64,000 bases of DNA from Blautia coccoides (GCF_034355335.1 NZ_CP136422.1:1119001-1183000); one strand, 5' to 3'; positions 34,373-44,326 are shown, counted from the first letter of the stretch. Notes: generated from the sequence alone by a model not told the origin. Numbers and translations are program-made.

Positions 34373-35770
34373 ATGAAGATGAAAAAAGTGACAAGTCTGT
34401 TTTTGGCGGCTGCCATGGTAGCAGGACTGACAGCCTGCGGCGGCGGAAGCGGCAAAGAGGCCTCATCCGGCAGCGGTGAGAAAAAGGAAGCGGACAGCGG
34501 GAAGAAGACCATTACCTTCTGTTTCAGGGATGACGGTCAGGGTGAGGACGGCGCACTCTGGAAATGGATCCAGGACGGATACGATACCTGGGATAAAAAA
34601 GATACAGTCGATCTGAATATTGCTCCTATTGTGGCTCAGGAAGGAGATTATTTTACAAAAGTAGCTCTCCAGCTTGCGGATAAGAAGACATGCCCGGACC
34701 TGGTTTGTGAGGATACATTCCAGCTTCCCAATGATGTGAGCGCAGGCTATCTGACAAAATTAGATGATTACGTGAAGGATTATGAGGACTGGAATACAGC
34801 CTACTATGATTCCATGAAAAAAGGTGTGACAGGTTCAGACGGATCTGTATATGGCGTTCCTTACTGTACAGATACCAGGGGATTATGGTATAACAGGGAC
34901 ATTCTGGCACAGGCTGGTGTCATCAGCAAAGGACAGGACTGGGAGCCCAAGAACTGGAACGATATTCTGGACGCGTGCAAAGCCGTTAAGGAAAAATGTC
35001 CGGATGTAGTACCGTTCTGGTGCAACTCCGGTGTGGCTACCGGTGAGGCGACTTCCATGCAGACATATGAGATGCTGCTCTACGGAACAGGAGAGAGACT
35101 GCTTTCTGATGACGACAAATGGATCGTTAAGAGCCAGGGCATTCTGGATTCCCTGAACTTCCTGCAGGATATCTACACAAACGGATACGGACCGGATCTT
35201 TCTCTCGTGTTAAACGGTCAGGCTTCCAATACATCTGCCAGAGAATATCTGCCGGAGGGCAAGCTGGCAATCTCCCTTGACGGAAGCTGGATCACAGGCA
35301 ACTGGACAGACACAGGCGCAGCACCGTGGCCGGAGGCTAAGGACGTGCTGGGATTCGCATCTATGCCTACCTCTGAGGGACAGGATCCCGGAACCATAAC
35401 ACTGGCAGGCGGCTGGGCATTGTCCATACCGGAAAATTCAGATGCCAAAGACGAGACCTTTGAGTTCATCAAACACCTCATGGATCCGGCAGTTTACACA
35501 GATGCTGTGATCGCACAGGGTAATATTGCCACCAGACAGGACGTAGCAAGCGATGAGAAATACTCCGCACAGCCGTTCAAACAGATTGCAACAGAATTCC
35601 TGGAGAGTGCAGATTTCAGACCGCAGAATGACAAGTATTCCACTGTCACCACCAGTATTCAGACCATGGTGGAATCTGTAGTATCCGGTACATCTCCGGA
35701 AGATGCCATGACACAGTATGCTACAGATGTGGCACGTGCTGTAGGCGATGACAATGTAGTTGAGAAATAA
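34373..35770 (+). CDS. ABC sugar transporter binding lipoprotein
   Basis: A 465-residue lipoprotein with lipobox LTAC (Cys near residue 22) followed by a Gly/Ser/Lys-rich linker. The family 1 binding-protein fold is shown by SVYGVPYCTDTRGLWYNRDILAQAG, GKLAISLDGSW and TLAGGWALSIPENS. It belongs to the CUT1 importer formed with the two permeases downstream. A terminator-like hairpin directly after the gene would keep the binding protein in excess over the permeases. AAAGGAGAG precedes the ATG. Confidence 0.94.
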   Translation: MKMKKVTSLFLAAAMVAGLTACGGGSGKEASSGSGEKKEADSGKKTITFCFRDDGQGEDGALWKWIQDGYDTWDKKDTVDLNIAPIVAQEGDYFTKVALQLADKKTCPDLVCEDTFQLPNDVSAGYLTKLDDYVKDYEDWNTAYYDSMKKGVTGSDGSVYGVPYCTDTRGLWYNRDILAQAGVISKGQDWEPKNWNDILDACKAVKEKCPDVVPFWCNSGVATGEATSMQTYEMLLYGTGERLLSDDDKWIVKSQGILDSLNFLQDIYTNGYGPDLSLVLNGQASNTSAREYLPEGKLAISLDGSWITGNWTDTGAAPWPEAKDVLGFASMPTSEGQDPGTITLAGGWALSIPENSDAKDETFEFIKHLMDPAVYTDAVIAQGNIATRQDVASDEKYSAQPFKQIATEFLESADFRPQNDKYSTVTTSIQTMVESVVSGTSPEDAMTQYATDVARAVGDDNVVEK

Positions 35771-35809
35771 AAGGCTGCCCGGAAGATAGTTCCGGCATGA
35801 TCAGCAACT

Positions 35810-35851
35810 GGGCGGTTTCGGCACCGTAAAGTGCCGCCGCCCATATTTTTT
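35810..35851 (+). terminator. Attenuator-type terminator between binding-protein and permease genes
   Basis: GGGCGG-ttt-CGGCAC pairs with GTGCCG-CCGCCC over 12 bp with one 3-nt bulge, followed by ATATTTTTT. It lies inside the operon, so read-through must be partial. Confidence 0.8.
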
Positions 35852-35874
35852 CACGATTGAAGGGAGGGCGTTTT

Positions 35875-36759
35875 ATGACAAGACCAAGCCGTGCGGCTGT
35901 CATAAAAGACGAGGCAAAAAAATCTATCCTGCTGCTTCCGGCAGTATTGCTGCTTTTATGTTTTTTTATCATACCTATTGTACTGACCGTATACTATTCC
36001 TTTACCAACCTGGCACTGAGCGGGGCAAACGCAAAAAATGTGGAATTTATCGGCTTTGAGAACTATAAGAGGATGCTCACAGACCCCAGTACCCTGACCA
36101 GCATCAAGAACACACTGCTCTTTTTGGTGGGCAGCCTTCTGGGACAGAGTATCCTGGGATTTTTGATCGCGTATTTCATGAAAGGGAAACCCAAGGGCCT
36201 GAGAAGTGTTGTAGGTCCCTGTATCCTGGCGGGTTGGGTTATGCCGGAGATCGTAGTTGCCCTGTGCTGTATGGCATTTTTTAAGGACAACGGAACCATG
36301 AACATGATTTTAGGCGTAGTTCATATCCCGGCGGTATCCTGGCTGTTCAAGCACCCTATGATGACTGTGGTGATCGCCAATGTATGGCACGGCACTGCAT
36401 TTTCCATGCTGAACTTCCAGTCAGCTCTTGACAATGTGTCAGGGGATATTGAGGAGGCGGCCAGGGTGGACGGAGCCAACCGTTTCCAGACACTCGTCCG
36501 CATTATTGTACCCTGCATCAAGGACACCATCGCCACCAATACCATGCTGAACACCTTATCCACTTTAGGTGTTTTCGGCCTGATCTATGCTATGACAGGC
36601 GGAGGACCGGGTTCATCCACCACAACGCTGCCTATATTTATGTATAATCAGGGACTGAAAGGTCTGCAGCTTGGATATGGTACAGCCATCGGTATGCTGA
36701 TACTGCTTGTGGGTGCTGTATGCAGCGTGATCTATACCAGAATTTTGAAGGACCAGTAA
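35875..36759 (+). CDS. ABC sugar transporter permease, MalF type
   Basis: A 294-residue permease with six predicted helices. The EAA loop reads IEEAARVDGANRFQTLVRIIVPCI, and TGGGPGSSTTTLPIFMY is a typical late segment of CUT1 sugar permeases. ATG at 35875 with AGGGAGGG seven bases before it is preferred over the TTG six codons earlier, which overlaps that site. It follows the attenuator, and no ATPase gene is near. Confidence 0.93.
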   Translation: MTRPSRAAVIKDEAKKSILLLPAVLLLLCFFIIPIVLTVYYSFTNLALSGANAKNVEFIGFENYKRMLTDPSTLTSIKNTLLFLVGSLLGQSILGFLIAYFMKGKPKGLRSVVGPCILAGWVMPEIVVALCCMAFFKDNGTMNMILGVVHIPAVSWLFKHPMMTVVIANVWHGTAFSMLNFQSALDNVSGDIEEAARVDGANRFQTLVRIIVPCIKDTIATNTMLNTLSTLGVFGLIYAMTGGGPGSSTTTLPIFMYNQGLKGLQLGYGTAIGMLILLVGAVCSVIYTRILKDQ

Positions 36760-36772
36760 GGGAGGGATTAGA

Positions 36773-37594
36773 ATGAGTGAAAAAATGATAAAAACCCTGC
36801 ATTGTGCATTCCTGGTGATCGTGGGGATCGTGTTTATCCTTCCGCTTCTGTGGGTAGTGATCGCGTCTCTGGATACCAATGCAGGTGAGGCTTTGAAATG
36901 GCCCGCACAGTGGACCTTCAGCAATTACAGTGATGTACTGACAAACTCTGACAATCTGAGAGGATTCGGTGTGGGACTTGTCATTTCCTTTGCCCAGTCC
37001 CTGATCGTGGTACTGATTTCAGGGCTTGCAGCTTATCCGCTGTCCAGATATCATTTGAGCTACAAAAAAGGATTCATGTATGTTATTCTGTTTATGACAG
37101 CACTTCCTATGATCGCTGTCACCGTACCTGTATATAAAATTTTTCTCAGCGTTGGGCTGTTAGACAGTATTCCGGGACTGGTGCTCTTCTTATCTGCATC
37201 CTCTCTCCCTTACGGAATCTGGCTTATGAAAAACTTTATGGACGGGGTGCCGGTGGAACTGGAGGAGGCTGCCTGGGTGGATGGTGCTACAACCATGAAG
37301 TCTATCCGCAAAATTGTGGCGCCATTGATGTTTCCAGGAATCTGTGTGGTATTTATCTATACATTTTCCGGAAGCTGGGGGAACTTCTTTATTCCCTACA
37401 TATTGTTAAGTTCACCGGAGAAGATGCCGGCATCTGTTATGCTGTACCAGTTTTTCGGACAGCACGGAACCATCCAGTATGGTCCCCTTGCCGCATACTC
37501 CGCAATTTATGCACTGCCCTCTATCCTTCTGTACATTCTCTCACAGAACTATATGTCAAAAGGATTTACCATGGCGGGTGCAGCAAAAGGATAA
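36773..37594 (+). CDS. ABC sugar transporter permease, MalG type
   Basis: A 273-residue permease, partner of the preceding gene, which ends 13 nt upstream. Six helices are predicted; the EAA loop is VELEEAAWVDGATTMKSIRKIVAPLMFPG and the C-terminus QNYMSKGFTMAGAAKG is typical of the MalG group. GGGAGG precedes the ATG. The GH38 gene follows after 24 nt, so transport and breakdown are encoded on one transcript. Confidence 0.93.
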   Translation: MSEKMIKTLHCAFLVIVGIVFILPLLWVVIASLDTNAGEALKWPAQWTFSNYSDVLTNSDNLRGFGVGLVISFAQSLIVVLISGLAAYPLSRYHLSYKKGFMYVILFMTALPMIAVTVPVYKIFLSVGLLDSIPGLVLFLSASSLPYGIWLMKNFMDGVPVELEEAAWVDGATTMKSIRKIVAPLMFPGICVVFIYTFSGSWGNFFIPYILLSSPEKMPASVMLYQFFGQHGTIQYGPLAAYSAIYALPSILLYILSQNYMSKGFTMAGAAKG

Positions 37595-37618
37595 CACGAA
37601 AACGGGAGGAATTTTTAC

Positions 37619-40600
37619 ATGGTGTTGATGAGAGAACGGATCGGCAAGCTGCTGGAATACCTGCAGGAGCAGATTTACCCCAGGTCCTGTGAGATTCAGG
37701 ATTACAGGATGAAGAAGACAGAGGAAACGTTTTCGGACGTTGGGAACCTGGATACCTCTGACTGGGAGGTACTTACAAGGGAACAGCTCTGGGGCGGGCA
37801 CAGGGAATATTACTGGTTTGAGACAAAGGTGGTCATTCCCGCAGAATTTGACGGGGAATGTGTGGTTTATGAGCTGATGACAGGAAGAGAAGGGGAGTGG
37901 GATGCCACCAACCCGCAGTTTTCCATTTTCGTAGACGGAAAAAGGATCCAGGGGCTGGATGTGAACCACAGAGAGATCATCCTTACGGAAAAGGCCTGCA
38001 AAGGGCAGGAGTACCGCATTATCCTGTCAGCTTTTACAGGTGACCAGAACTTTTCCCTCAGACTCTGTTCAGCCATCAAGGTGCTGGATAGAAAGACAGA
38101 GAAGTATTTTTATGACTTATCTGTTCCCTATGAGGTGGCAAAACTTCTGCCGGAGGACGATAAGGCATATCTGACCATCCTGAACTGCCTGAATGAATCC
38201 CTGAACCTGCTGGATTTCAGGAAGGAAGGCTCCAAGGAGTATTATCAAAGTTTGGAGGCGGCGCAGGAGTATATCACCAGGGAATTTTATGACAAACACT
38301 GTGGGGACAGTGATGCCTATATCTACTGTGTGGGACATACCCATATAGACTGTGCATGGCTGTGGACCCTTAAGGTTACGGAGGATAAGGCTGTGAGAAG
38401 CTTTTCCACTGTACTGGAGCTTATGCGCAGATATCCGGAATATATCTTCATGTCCAGTCAGCCGCAGCTCTACAAATATGTAAAGAAAAATGCACCTGAG
38501 GTTTATGAAGAGATCAAAGAACGCGTAAAGGAAGGACGCTGGGAAGTAGAGGGCGGCATGTTTGTGGAGGCTGACTGCAATATCGCCTCCGGTGAGGCTT
38601 TGGTGCGCCAGTTTGTCCACGGCAAACGCTTTTTCAGGGATGAGTTCGGAAAAGACAATGAGATCTTGTGGCTGCCCGATGTATTCGGCTACTCAGCAGC
38701 GCTGCCGCAGATCATGGAAAAATGCGGCATCCGCTATTTCATGACCACAAAGATAAGCTGGAACGAATTTAATAAGATGCCCTGCGATACCTTTGAGTGG
38801 GAGGGCATTGACGGCACCAGGATACTGACCCATTTTGTACCCACCAGGGATTACAACAAGGGAGCAGTGGAAGGCGGCTATGAGACAGAGCATTTTACCA
38901 CCTACAACGGATATATCAATCCTTCCCAGATGAAAGGCGCATGGAAGCGCTACAGCCAGAAGTATCTCAACGATGAAGTGCTGTGCAGCTTCGGATACGG
39001 AGACGGGGGCGGCGGTCCTACAAAGGATATGCTGGAAAACCAGAGGCGTCTGGCAAAAGGCATTCCTGGCTGTCCCAAAACCGTTATGAGCACTTCCCAG
39101 CAGTTTTTCCATGTGCTGGATGAAAAGGTGCGGGGAAAGAAATATCTGCCCTCCTGGGTGGGGGAACTCTATCTGGAGTACCACAGAGGCACATATACCT
39201 CTATGGCAAGGAATAAAAAATATAACCGTAGGTCAGAATTTGCTTATCAGAACATGGAGCTGTACGGCATTTTGGGAGAAAGGCTTCTCCATGAAGCCTA
39301 TCCCGATCATGAGATCCATGAGGGGTGGGAAGTGATCCTGAGAAACCAGTTCCACGATATTCTGCCGGGGTCTTCGATCAAAGAGGTTTACGATGATTCC
39401 AAGGAAGAGTATGAGGCCATACTCCGTGCCGGCAGGGAGTATACAGACGGAAAACTGGCGGGTCTGGCAAAATGCATCAACGCGCCGGCACATTCCCTTG
39501 TGGTTTACAACCCCAACAGTATGAGCGCTGAGGATGTGGTGTCTTTTTGGTGTCCGGATGAGATCCGTTATCCCGCAGTGAAGGCAGGGGAGGAAATTCT
39601 TCCCGTACAGAAAAAAGCTGACGGCACCTGGATGTTTACGGCAAAAGACGTTCCGTCAAAGGGTTACAGAACCTTCCTGCTCGAAGAGGGTGAGGAGGAA
39701 TGCGAAGACCATATTCAGGTATCTGAAAGTCACATGGAAAATGCATTTTTCTCAATTGATCTGAACGAAAAAGGACAGTTTATCAGCATCTACGACAAGA
39801 GAGCTGCCCGTGAGCTTCTTCCGGAAGGGAAGGCCGCTAATGTGCTCATGAGTTATGAGGACAGACCGCATAATTATGATGCCTGGGATCTGAACAATTA
39901 TTATACGGAAAAATCCTGGGAGATTGATGATGTGGAGGAGATCCGGGCAGAAGAGTGTGGTCCGGTGCGGGGCTGTCTGAAAATAACCAGGAATTATCTG
40001 GATTCAGTCATCAGCCAGTATATCTGCATTTACCGGGATACGGCCCGCATTGATATCAGGAATGAGATCGACTGGAAAGAGCATCAGATTTTTGTGAAGG
40101 CTCTGTTCCCGGTGGATATCCATACCAGCGAGGCGTCCTTTGAAATCCAGTACGGCAATGTAAAACGTCCGACTCATGCCAACACCTCCTGGGATTTTGC
40201 CAAGTTTGAGGTTTGTGTTCATAAGTGGATGGATGTATCTGAGGACGGATACGGAGTCAGTGTTCTCAATGACTGCAAGTACGGATGCAGCGTCCGGGAT
40301 GGCGTGATCGGTATATCCATGCTGAAATCAGCAGTTTATCCCAATCCTGAGGCAGATAAGGAACACCATACTTTCACCTATTCGATCTTCCCGCATCAGG
40401 GCAGTTGGAAGGATGCAGGTACTGTGAACCAGGCATATCTGCTGAATAATCCTCTGGAAGCGGCAGTAAAGGAGAATGAGGGCGGCACACTGCCGGATGC
40501 CTACTCCTTTGTCACCTGCAGCCAGGATAATGTTGTAGTTGAGGTGGTGAAAAAAGCGGAGGATGAGGAGGCTGTCATTGTCAGACTCTACGAATGCTTT

Positions 40601-40762
40601 AACAGAAGGACGGACGTCTCCCTTGTATTTGCAGAGGATATAAAGTCAGTATGTGAATGTGACATGCTGGAAGCAGACATGGATGAATGGATGCCTGACG
40701 GAAGAAAGGTATCCTTCAGGATGAAGCCATTTGAGATCAAGACTTTGAAACTCAGGTTTTAA
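37619..40762 (+). CDS. GH38 alpha-mannosidase (second copy)
   Basis: A 1047-residue cytoplasmic GH38 enzyme, paralogous to 448-3663. The catalytic domain shows GHTHIDCAWLW (His240, Asp244), the nucleophile motif WLPDVFGYS (Asp354) and QFHDILPGSS (His579). Both proteins keep the same domain order, but sequence in the N-terminal and C-terminal beta domains differs clearly, so they probably prefer different alpha-mannosides. GGAGG lies nine bases before the ATG. It ends the sensor-importer operon and should degrade the sugar brought in by it. Confidence 0.95.
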   Translation: MVLMRERIGKLLEYLQEQIYPRSCEIQDYRMKKTEETFSDVGNLDTSDWEVLTREQLWGGHREYYWFETKVVIPAEFDGECVVYELMTGREGEWDATNPQFSIFVDGKRIQGLDVNHREIILTEKACKGQEYRIILSAFTGDQNFSLRLCSAIKVLDRKTEKYFYDLSVPYEVAKLLPEDDKAYLTILNCLNESLNLLDFRKEGSKEYYQSLEAAQEYITREFYDKHCGDSDAYIYCVGHTHIDCAWLWTLKVTEDKAVRSFSTVLELMRRYPEYIFMSSQPQLYKYVKKNAPEVYEEIKERVKEGRWEVEGGMFVEADCNIASGEALVRQFVHGKRFFRDEFGKDNEILWLPDVFGYSAALPQIMEKCGIRYFMTTKISWNEFNKMPCDTFEWEGIDGTRILTHFVPTRDYNKGAVEGGYETEHFTTYNGYINPSQMKGAWKRYSQKYLNDEVLCSFGYGDGGGGPTKDMLENQRRLAKGIPGCPKTVMSTSQQFFHVLDEKVRGKKYLPSWVGELYLEYHRGTYTSMARNKKYNRRSEFAYQNMELYGILGERLLHEAYPDHEIHEGWEVILRNQFHDILPGSSIKEVYDDSKEEYEAILRAGREYTDGKLAGLAKCINAPAHSLVVYNPNSMSAEDVVSFWCPDEIRYPAVKAGEEILPVQKKADGTWMFTAKDVPSKGYRTFLLEEGEEECEDHIQVSESHMENAFFSIDLNEKGQFISIYDKRAARELLPEGKAANVLMSYEDRPHNYDAWDLNNYYTEKSWEIDDVEEIRAEECGPVRGCLKITRNYLDSVISQYICIYRDTARIDIRNEIDWKEHQIFVKALFPVDIHTSEASFEIQYGNVKRPTHANTSWDFAKFEVCVHKWMDVSEDGYGVSVLNDCKYGCSVRDGVIGISMLKSAVYPNPEADKEHHTFTYSIFPHQGSWKDAGTVNQAYLLNNPLEAAVKENEGGTLPDAYSFVTCSQDNVVVEVVKKAEDEEAVIVRLYECFNRRTDVSLVFAEDIKSVCECDMLEADMDEWMPDGRKVSFRMKPFEIKTLKLRF

Positions 40763-40824
40763 CCTTGTCAGGGCAGTCATGAGCTGCAGAGGATGTTCCT
40801 ATTATATATAGGAAGAAAAACAGT

Positions 40825-40891
40825 CAGGCCGGGATCCGGGCAGATGGCGCAGCAGCGTGCATCTTTCCGGGGTTCCGGTCTGTTATTGTTT
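40825..40891 (+). terminator. Terminator of the second mannosidase operon
   Basis: A long imperfect hairpin: CAGGCCGG pairs with CCGGTCTG, and CAGATG with GCATCT inside, followed by TTATTGTTT. The T run is interrupted. Confidence 0.6.
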
Positions 40892-40994
40892 ACAGCCCTT
40901 TAAAAAGCGCAGTTCAATCTTGCATTTCCATTCCCTGTGTAGTAATCTTGAATAAGAGAAAGGCAGAAGCCCGACAGGAAAGGTGGTTAATCAA

Positions 40995-42365
40995 TTGACT
41001 GAAAACGCTTGGAAGAAATACGAAGACAAAAGTGAAATTTTTGCTTTCTGCGAGGATTACAGGAAGTTTATATCCGGATGCAAGACAGAGCGTGAATGTG
41101 TTGCGGAGATGGTGAAGAGAGCTGAGAAGGCCGGATTCAAAAACTTGGATGCTGTTGTGAATGCGGGAACAGAACTCAAAGCCGGTGATAAGGTATATGT
41201 TGACAATATGGGAAAAGCGCTGGCACTTTTTCTAATAGGGGAAGAACCCATGGAGAAGGGGATGCGCATTTTGGGAGCACATGTGGATTCCCCCAGACTT
41301 GACCTGAAACAGAACCCGCTCTATGAGGAGGCGGAACAGGCGCTGCTTGACACACACTATTACGGAGGTGTGAAGAAATATCAGTGGGTGACACTGCCCA
41401 TGGCCCTGCATGGCGTGGTGGTGAAAAAGAACGGCACAGTGCTCCCCATCGTGATCGGTGAGGACGCAGACGACCCGGTTGTGGGAATCTCAGACCTGCT
41501 GATCCATCTCTCAGGAAAACAGATGGAGAAGAACGCAAAAGAAGTCGTGGAGGGTGAGAACCTGAACGTGCTGGTGGGCAGTATTCCCCTGGAAGGAACA
41601 GAGACGGAGGCGGTAAAGGCACAGATCCTTTCTATATTAAAGGAGAAGTATCAGGTAGAGGAGGAAGACTTTATCTCCGCTGAACTGGAAGTGGTTCCAG
41701 CGGGAGCCGCAAGAGATTTCGGACTGGACCGCAGTATGCTTATGGCATACGGCCATGATGACAGGGGATGTGCATATCCCTCCTTCCAGGCCATAGCTGC
41801 TGTGGATAAGGTGAAGTATACATCCGTGTGCCTTCTGGTGGACAAAGAGGAGATTGGCAGTGTGGGTGCCACAGGTATGCAGTCACGCTTCTTCGAGAAT
41901 ACAGTGGCAGAGGTTATGAATGCCTGCGGACAGTACAGTGAACTGCTGGTGCGCAGGGCTTTGAAAAATTCCAAGATGCTCTCCTCAGATGTGAGTGCGG
42001 CTTTTGACCCTAATTATCCAGAGGTGATGGAGAAAAAGAATTCCGCCTATCTGGGCCATGGGATCACCTTCAACAAATACACTGGTTCCAGAGGAAAGAG
42101 CGGTTCCAATGATGCCAACCCTGAGTACATTGCACAGCTTCGCCGTGTCATGGATGAGAACAAAGTATCCTTCCAGACAGCAGAGCTGGGCAAGGTGGAC
42201 GCGGGCGGCGGCGGAACCATTGCTTACATACTGGCTAACTATAATATGGAGGTCATTGACTGCGGCGTACCTGTGCTGAATATGCATTCACCCTGGGAAA
42301 TTGCCAGCAAAGTGGACATCTATGAGGCCTATCAGGGATATCTTGCATTCCTCAGAAACTGCTGA
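40995..42365 (+). CDS. M18 family aminopeptidase
   Basis: A 456-residue zinc aminopeptidase of peptidase family M18, cytosolic, removing N-terminal (often acidic) residues. Metal and catalytic motifs are GAHVDSPRLDLK, DKEEIGSVGATGMQS and, near the end, MHSPWEIASKVDIYEAYQGYLAFL. I prefer the TTG at 40995 (reading MTENAWKKY) because AAGGTGG lies eight bases before it; the GTG at 40983 overlaps that site. No operon partner is evident. Confidence 0.9.
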   Translation: MTENAWKKYEDKSEIFAFCEDYRKFISGCKTERECVAEMVKRAEKAGFKNLDAVVNAGTELKAGDKVYVDNMGKALALFLIGEEPMEKGMRILGAHVDSPRLDLKQNPLYEEAEQALLDTHYYGGVKKYQWVTLPMALHGVVVKKNGTVLPIVIGEDADDPVVGISDLLIHLSGKQMEKNAKEVVEGENLNVLVGSIPLEGTETEAVKAQILSILKEKYQVEEEDFISAELEVVPAGAARDFGLDRSMLMAYGHDDRGCAYPSFQAIAAVDKVKYTSVCLLVDKEEIGSVGATGMQSRFFENTVAEVMNACGQYSELLVRRALKNSKMLSSDVSAAFDPNYPEVMEKKNSAYLGHGITFNKYTGSRGKSGSNDANPEYIAQLRRVMDENKVSFQTAELGKVDAGGGGTIAYILANYNMEVIDCGVPVLNMHSPWEIASKVDIYEAYQGYLAFLRNC

Positions 42366-42500
42366 GAACCATAGGGACAGAGCGTGCGGATTAAAATTTT
42401 TGCGATTTCCTATGTACATCTCAGCCGGAAAATGTTAATATAAAATATGCATGGACTTCAGCAAAAATAAGCACGAGATTACGAAATGAGGAATACACAC

Positions 42501-43670
42501 ATGTCTAAGTTTTTGAAATTTATTGTGAATCTGGTTGTGATCTGCGCAATACTTGTGGCAGCCGCCCTGCTTGTTCCTCCCTTTGCAGGGGTCAACACAG
42601 TCATGAACGACAACAGCAGTAAAGAGACAAATCTTCCGGTGGGTTCTGTTGCTTACGGAAGAGAGATAGATGCCGCAAGTCTTAAAAAAGGCGATAAGAT
42701 TATTTATACCAATAACAATAAGGCATATGTCTATAAAGTTACTGATATGGATTCCTCCGCTGGTTCGTACAAGGTGAAAAGTGTGTACGACAAGAATGCG
42801 AAAGAGGAAACAGTCCAGTTGATCAATAATGCAGTGAAGGTCGTTGTGGTAGTTCCCTACATTGCATATGCGGCGATTGCCCTGCAGAGCAAAGAAGGTC
42901 TGATCGTAGTCGGACTTGGCGTGATCTTTCTGATCATCCTGTTTATCCTGGCTGAGTTATGGCGTAAGGATGAGGCAGACGATGACGAAGAAGAGGACGA
43001 AGAGGAAGAGGATGCTTCGGACGAGGATGACAGCGAAGAAGATGAGGACGAAGACGAGGAAGAAGAAAAGTTGAGCCGCAAAGAGCGTAAGCGCCTCAAG
43101 AAAGAGGAAAAGCGCCGCAGGAAACTTGCCAAAAAGGGTCTTTCGGATGAAGAAGAGGCAGAGGATGATGAGGCAGAAGCTCCCGTTTTGGAACCTGCCC
43201 CCGCGCCGGCAAAGCAGCCTGATGAATATGACAGCGCTATGAAAGATGCCATGGCATCTATTGCAGAGAGCATTGCAAAGGTACAGAATGGAGAGATAGA
43301 GGCGCCTGAGGAGGTACAGGAAACTGCAGTACCTCAGGTGACAGCAGAGATTATCCTCGGCCTGGAGGAAAATGCGGATTCCGAAGAACCTGCAGCGGAG
43401 ATAATATCTGATGACACTGCTATCCAGGAGACAGCGGATGAAGAAGCTGTGCAGCCCCAGGAAGAAATGGCTGCCGAAGAAGAGGTACAGCAGGAAGAGG
43501 AGATTGAACCTGAACCTGAGGAGGTGCCCGTAGTGGACAAGGAAGCCGTACTCCCTGCCCCGTCTGTGACTGAACTGCTTTCTAAGGCAGAAGCAGCAGG
43601 GGAGTCACCGGAAGTGATCGAGGATAAGGATAATGAGGTGACACTTCTGGATTATTCTAAATTGTTGTAA
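42501..43670 (+). CDS. Signal-peptidase-like membrane protein with long acidic tail, probably inactive
   Basis: A 389-residue protein. A membrane helix at residues about 5-27 is followed by an extracytoplasmic domain of some 90 residues, a second helix (GLIVVGLGVIFLIILFILAEL), and a long cytoplasmic tail that starts with runs of Asp and Glu and a Lys/Arg-rich block. The small domain resembles the start of S26 (SipW-like) signal peptidases, including LPVGSVAYGREI and LKKGDKIIYT, but the catalytic serine motif GSMEP is replaced by NDNSSK, so peptidase activity is unlikely. ATG at 42501 has GAGGA upstream, unlike that at 42486. A strong terminator follows. Confidence 0.7.
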   Translation: MSKFLKFIVNLVVICAILVAAALLVPPFAGVNTVMNDNSSKETNLPVGSVAYGREIDAASLKKGDKIIYTNNNKAYVYKVTDMDSSAGSYKVKSVYDKNAKEETVQLINNAVKVVVVVPYIAYAAIALQSKEGLIVVGLGVIFLIILFILAELWRKDEADDDEEEDEEEEDASDEDDSEEDEDEDEEEEKLSRKERKRLKKEEKRRRKLAKKGLSDEEEAEDDEAEAPVLEPAPAPAKQPDEYDSAMKDAMASIAESIAKVQNGEIEAPEEVQETAVPQVTAEIILGLEENADSEEPAAEIISDDTAIQETADEEAVQPQEEMAAEEEVQQEEEIEPEPEEVPVVDKEAVLPAPSVTELLSKAEAAGESPEVIEDKDNEVTLLDYSKLL

Positions 43671-43680
43671 GAAGTAAGAA

Positions 43681-43712
43681 AAGGATGACGGTTGGGCGTT
43701 GTCCTTTTTTTT
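43681..43712 (+). terminator. Rho-independent terminator
   Basis: AAGGATGACG and CGTTGTCCTT form a 10-bp stem with two G.U pairs around GTTGGG, followed by eight T residues. Confidence 0.9.
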
Positions 43713-43741
43713 GTGCGGGAGGGGCGAGATGGAAGGCGGAC

Positions 43742-43923
43742 GGGATGGAGGGGGAGGCTGCGGTTCTCTTTTGGCAGCCAGCTTCGTTCCCCTTCAACTA
43801 AGCCCTAACTTCGACTAAGACGCTCAGTAAAGACTTCGCGCCTAAGTCTCCGTAAGGGCTGGATTTTCAGGCTCACTATCGCAATGTCTGCCAAAAGAGA
43901 ACCGCAGCCTCCCCCTCCATCCC
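43742..43923 (+). repeat. Long-arm hairpin family, copy A
   Basis: A 36-nt arm (43742-43777, starting GGGATGGAGGGGGAGG) is perfectly complementary to 43888-43923. The core is 110 nt and holds its own pairings, such as AGCCCT/AGGGCT. The left flank has GAAGGCGGACGG and the right flank CCCTGGTTTTCTC, both shared with other copies. The core sequence is unlike that of copies B and C. Confidence 0.9.
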
Positions 43924-43937
43924 TGGTTTTCTCTCCG

Positions 43938-44222
43938 GGAGGTAAAAAACAATGGCTCACTTTTTTATATGCAGAAAAAAATAAGGTTATTCTATTTTGA
44001 GTGTGGAAAGGAATGAGGTTATGCAGTTTTAAATGTGGAAAGGAATGAGGTTATGTTATTTTGAATGTGGAAAAAAATGAGGTGATTCTATTTTGTACGT
44101 GGAAAGAAGAAAGGTCATTTTATTTTGTATGTAGAAAAGAATAAAGTCATCCCGTTTCATATGTAGAATAATAGTATTTCATCTTATAGCTATAGAAAAA
44201 TAAGGTATCTCCATTTTATATA
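43938..44222 (+). repeat. Degenerate 32-bp tandem array, about nine copies
   Basis: A TGTGG/TGTAG/TGCAG landmark recurs at 43970, 44002, 44034, 44066, 44098, 44130 and 44162, exactly every 32 bp, with one earlier copy and a 29-bp last step. The best-kept part reads GGAAAGGAATGAGGTTATG. It starts 14 nt after copy A and ends about 100 nt before copy B. Confidence 0.9.
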
Positions 44223-44326
44223 TTTATATGTTGATAAAGATTTTCTTTCTTACTTGATGATTAATTACTCCAGCCATAGCAGATGGTCTTTTTTACATTC
44301 AAAATCTTGTGGGTTAGTGGAGAACA

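Noticed and set aside
42857..43273. 138-codon serine-rich ORF on the minus strand
   Set aside because: The serine runs are the antisense of the Asp/Glu codons of the acidic-tail protein.
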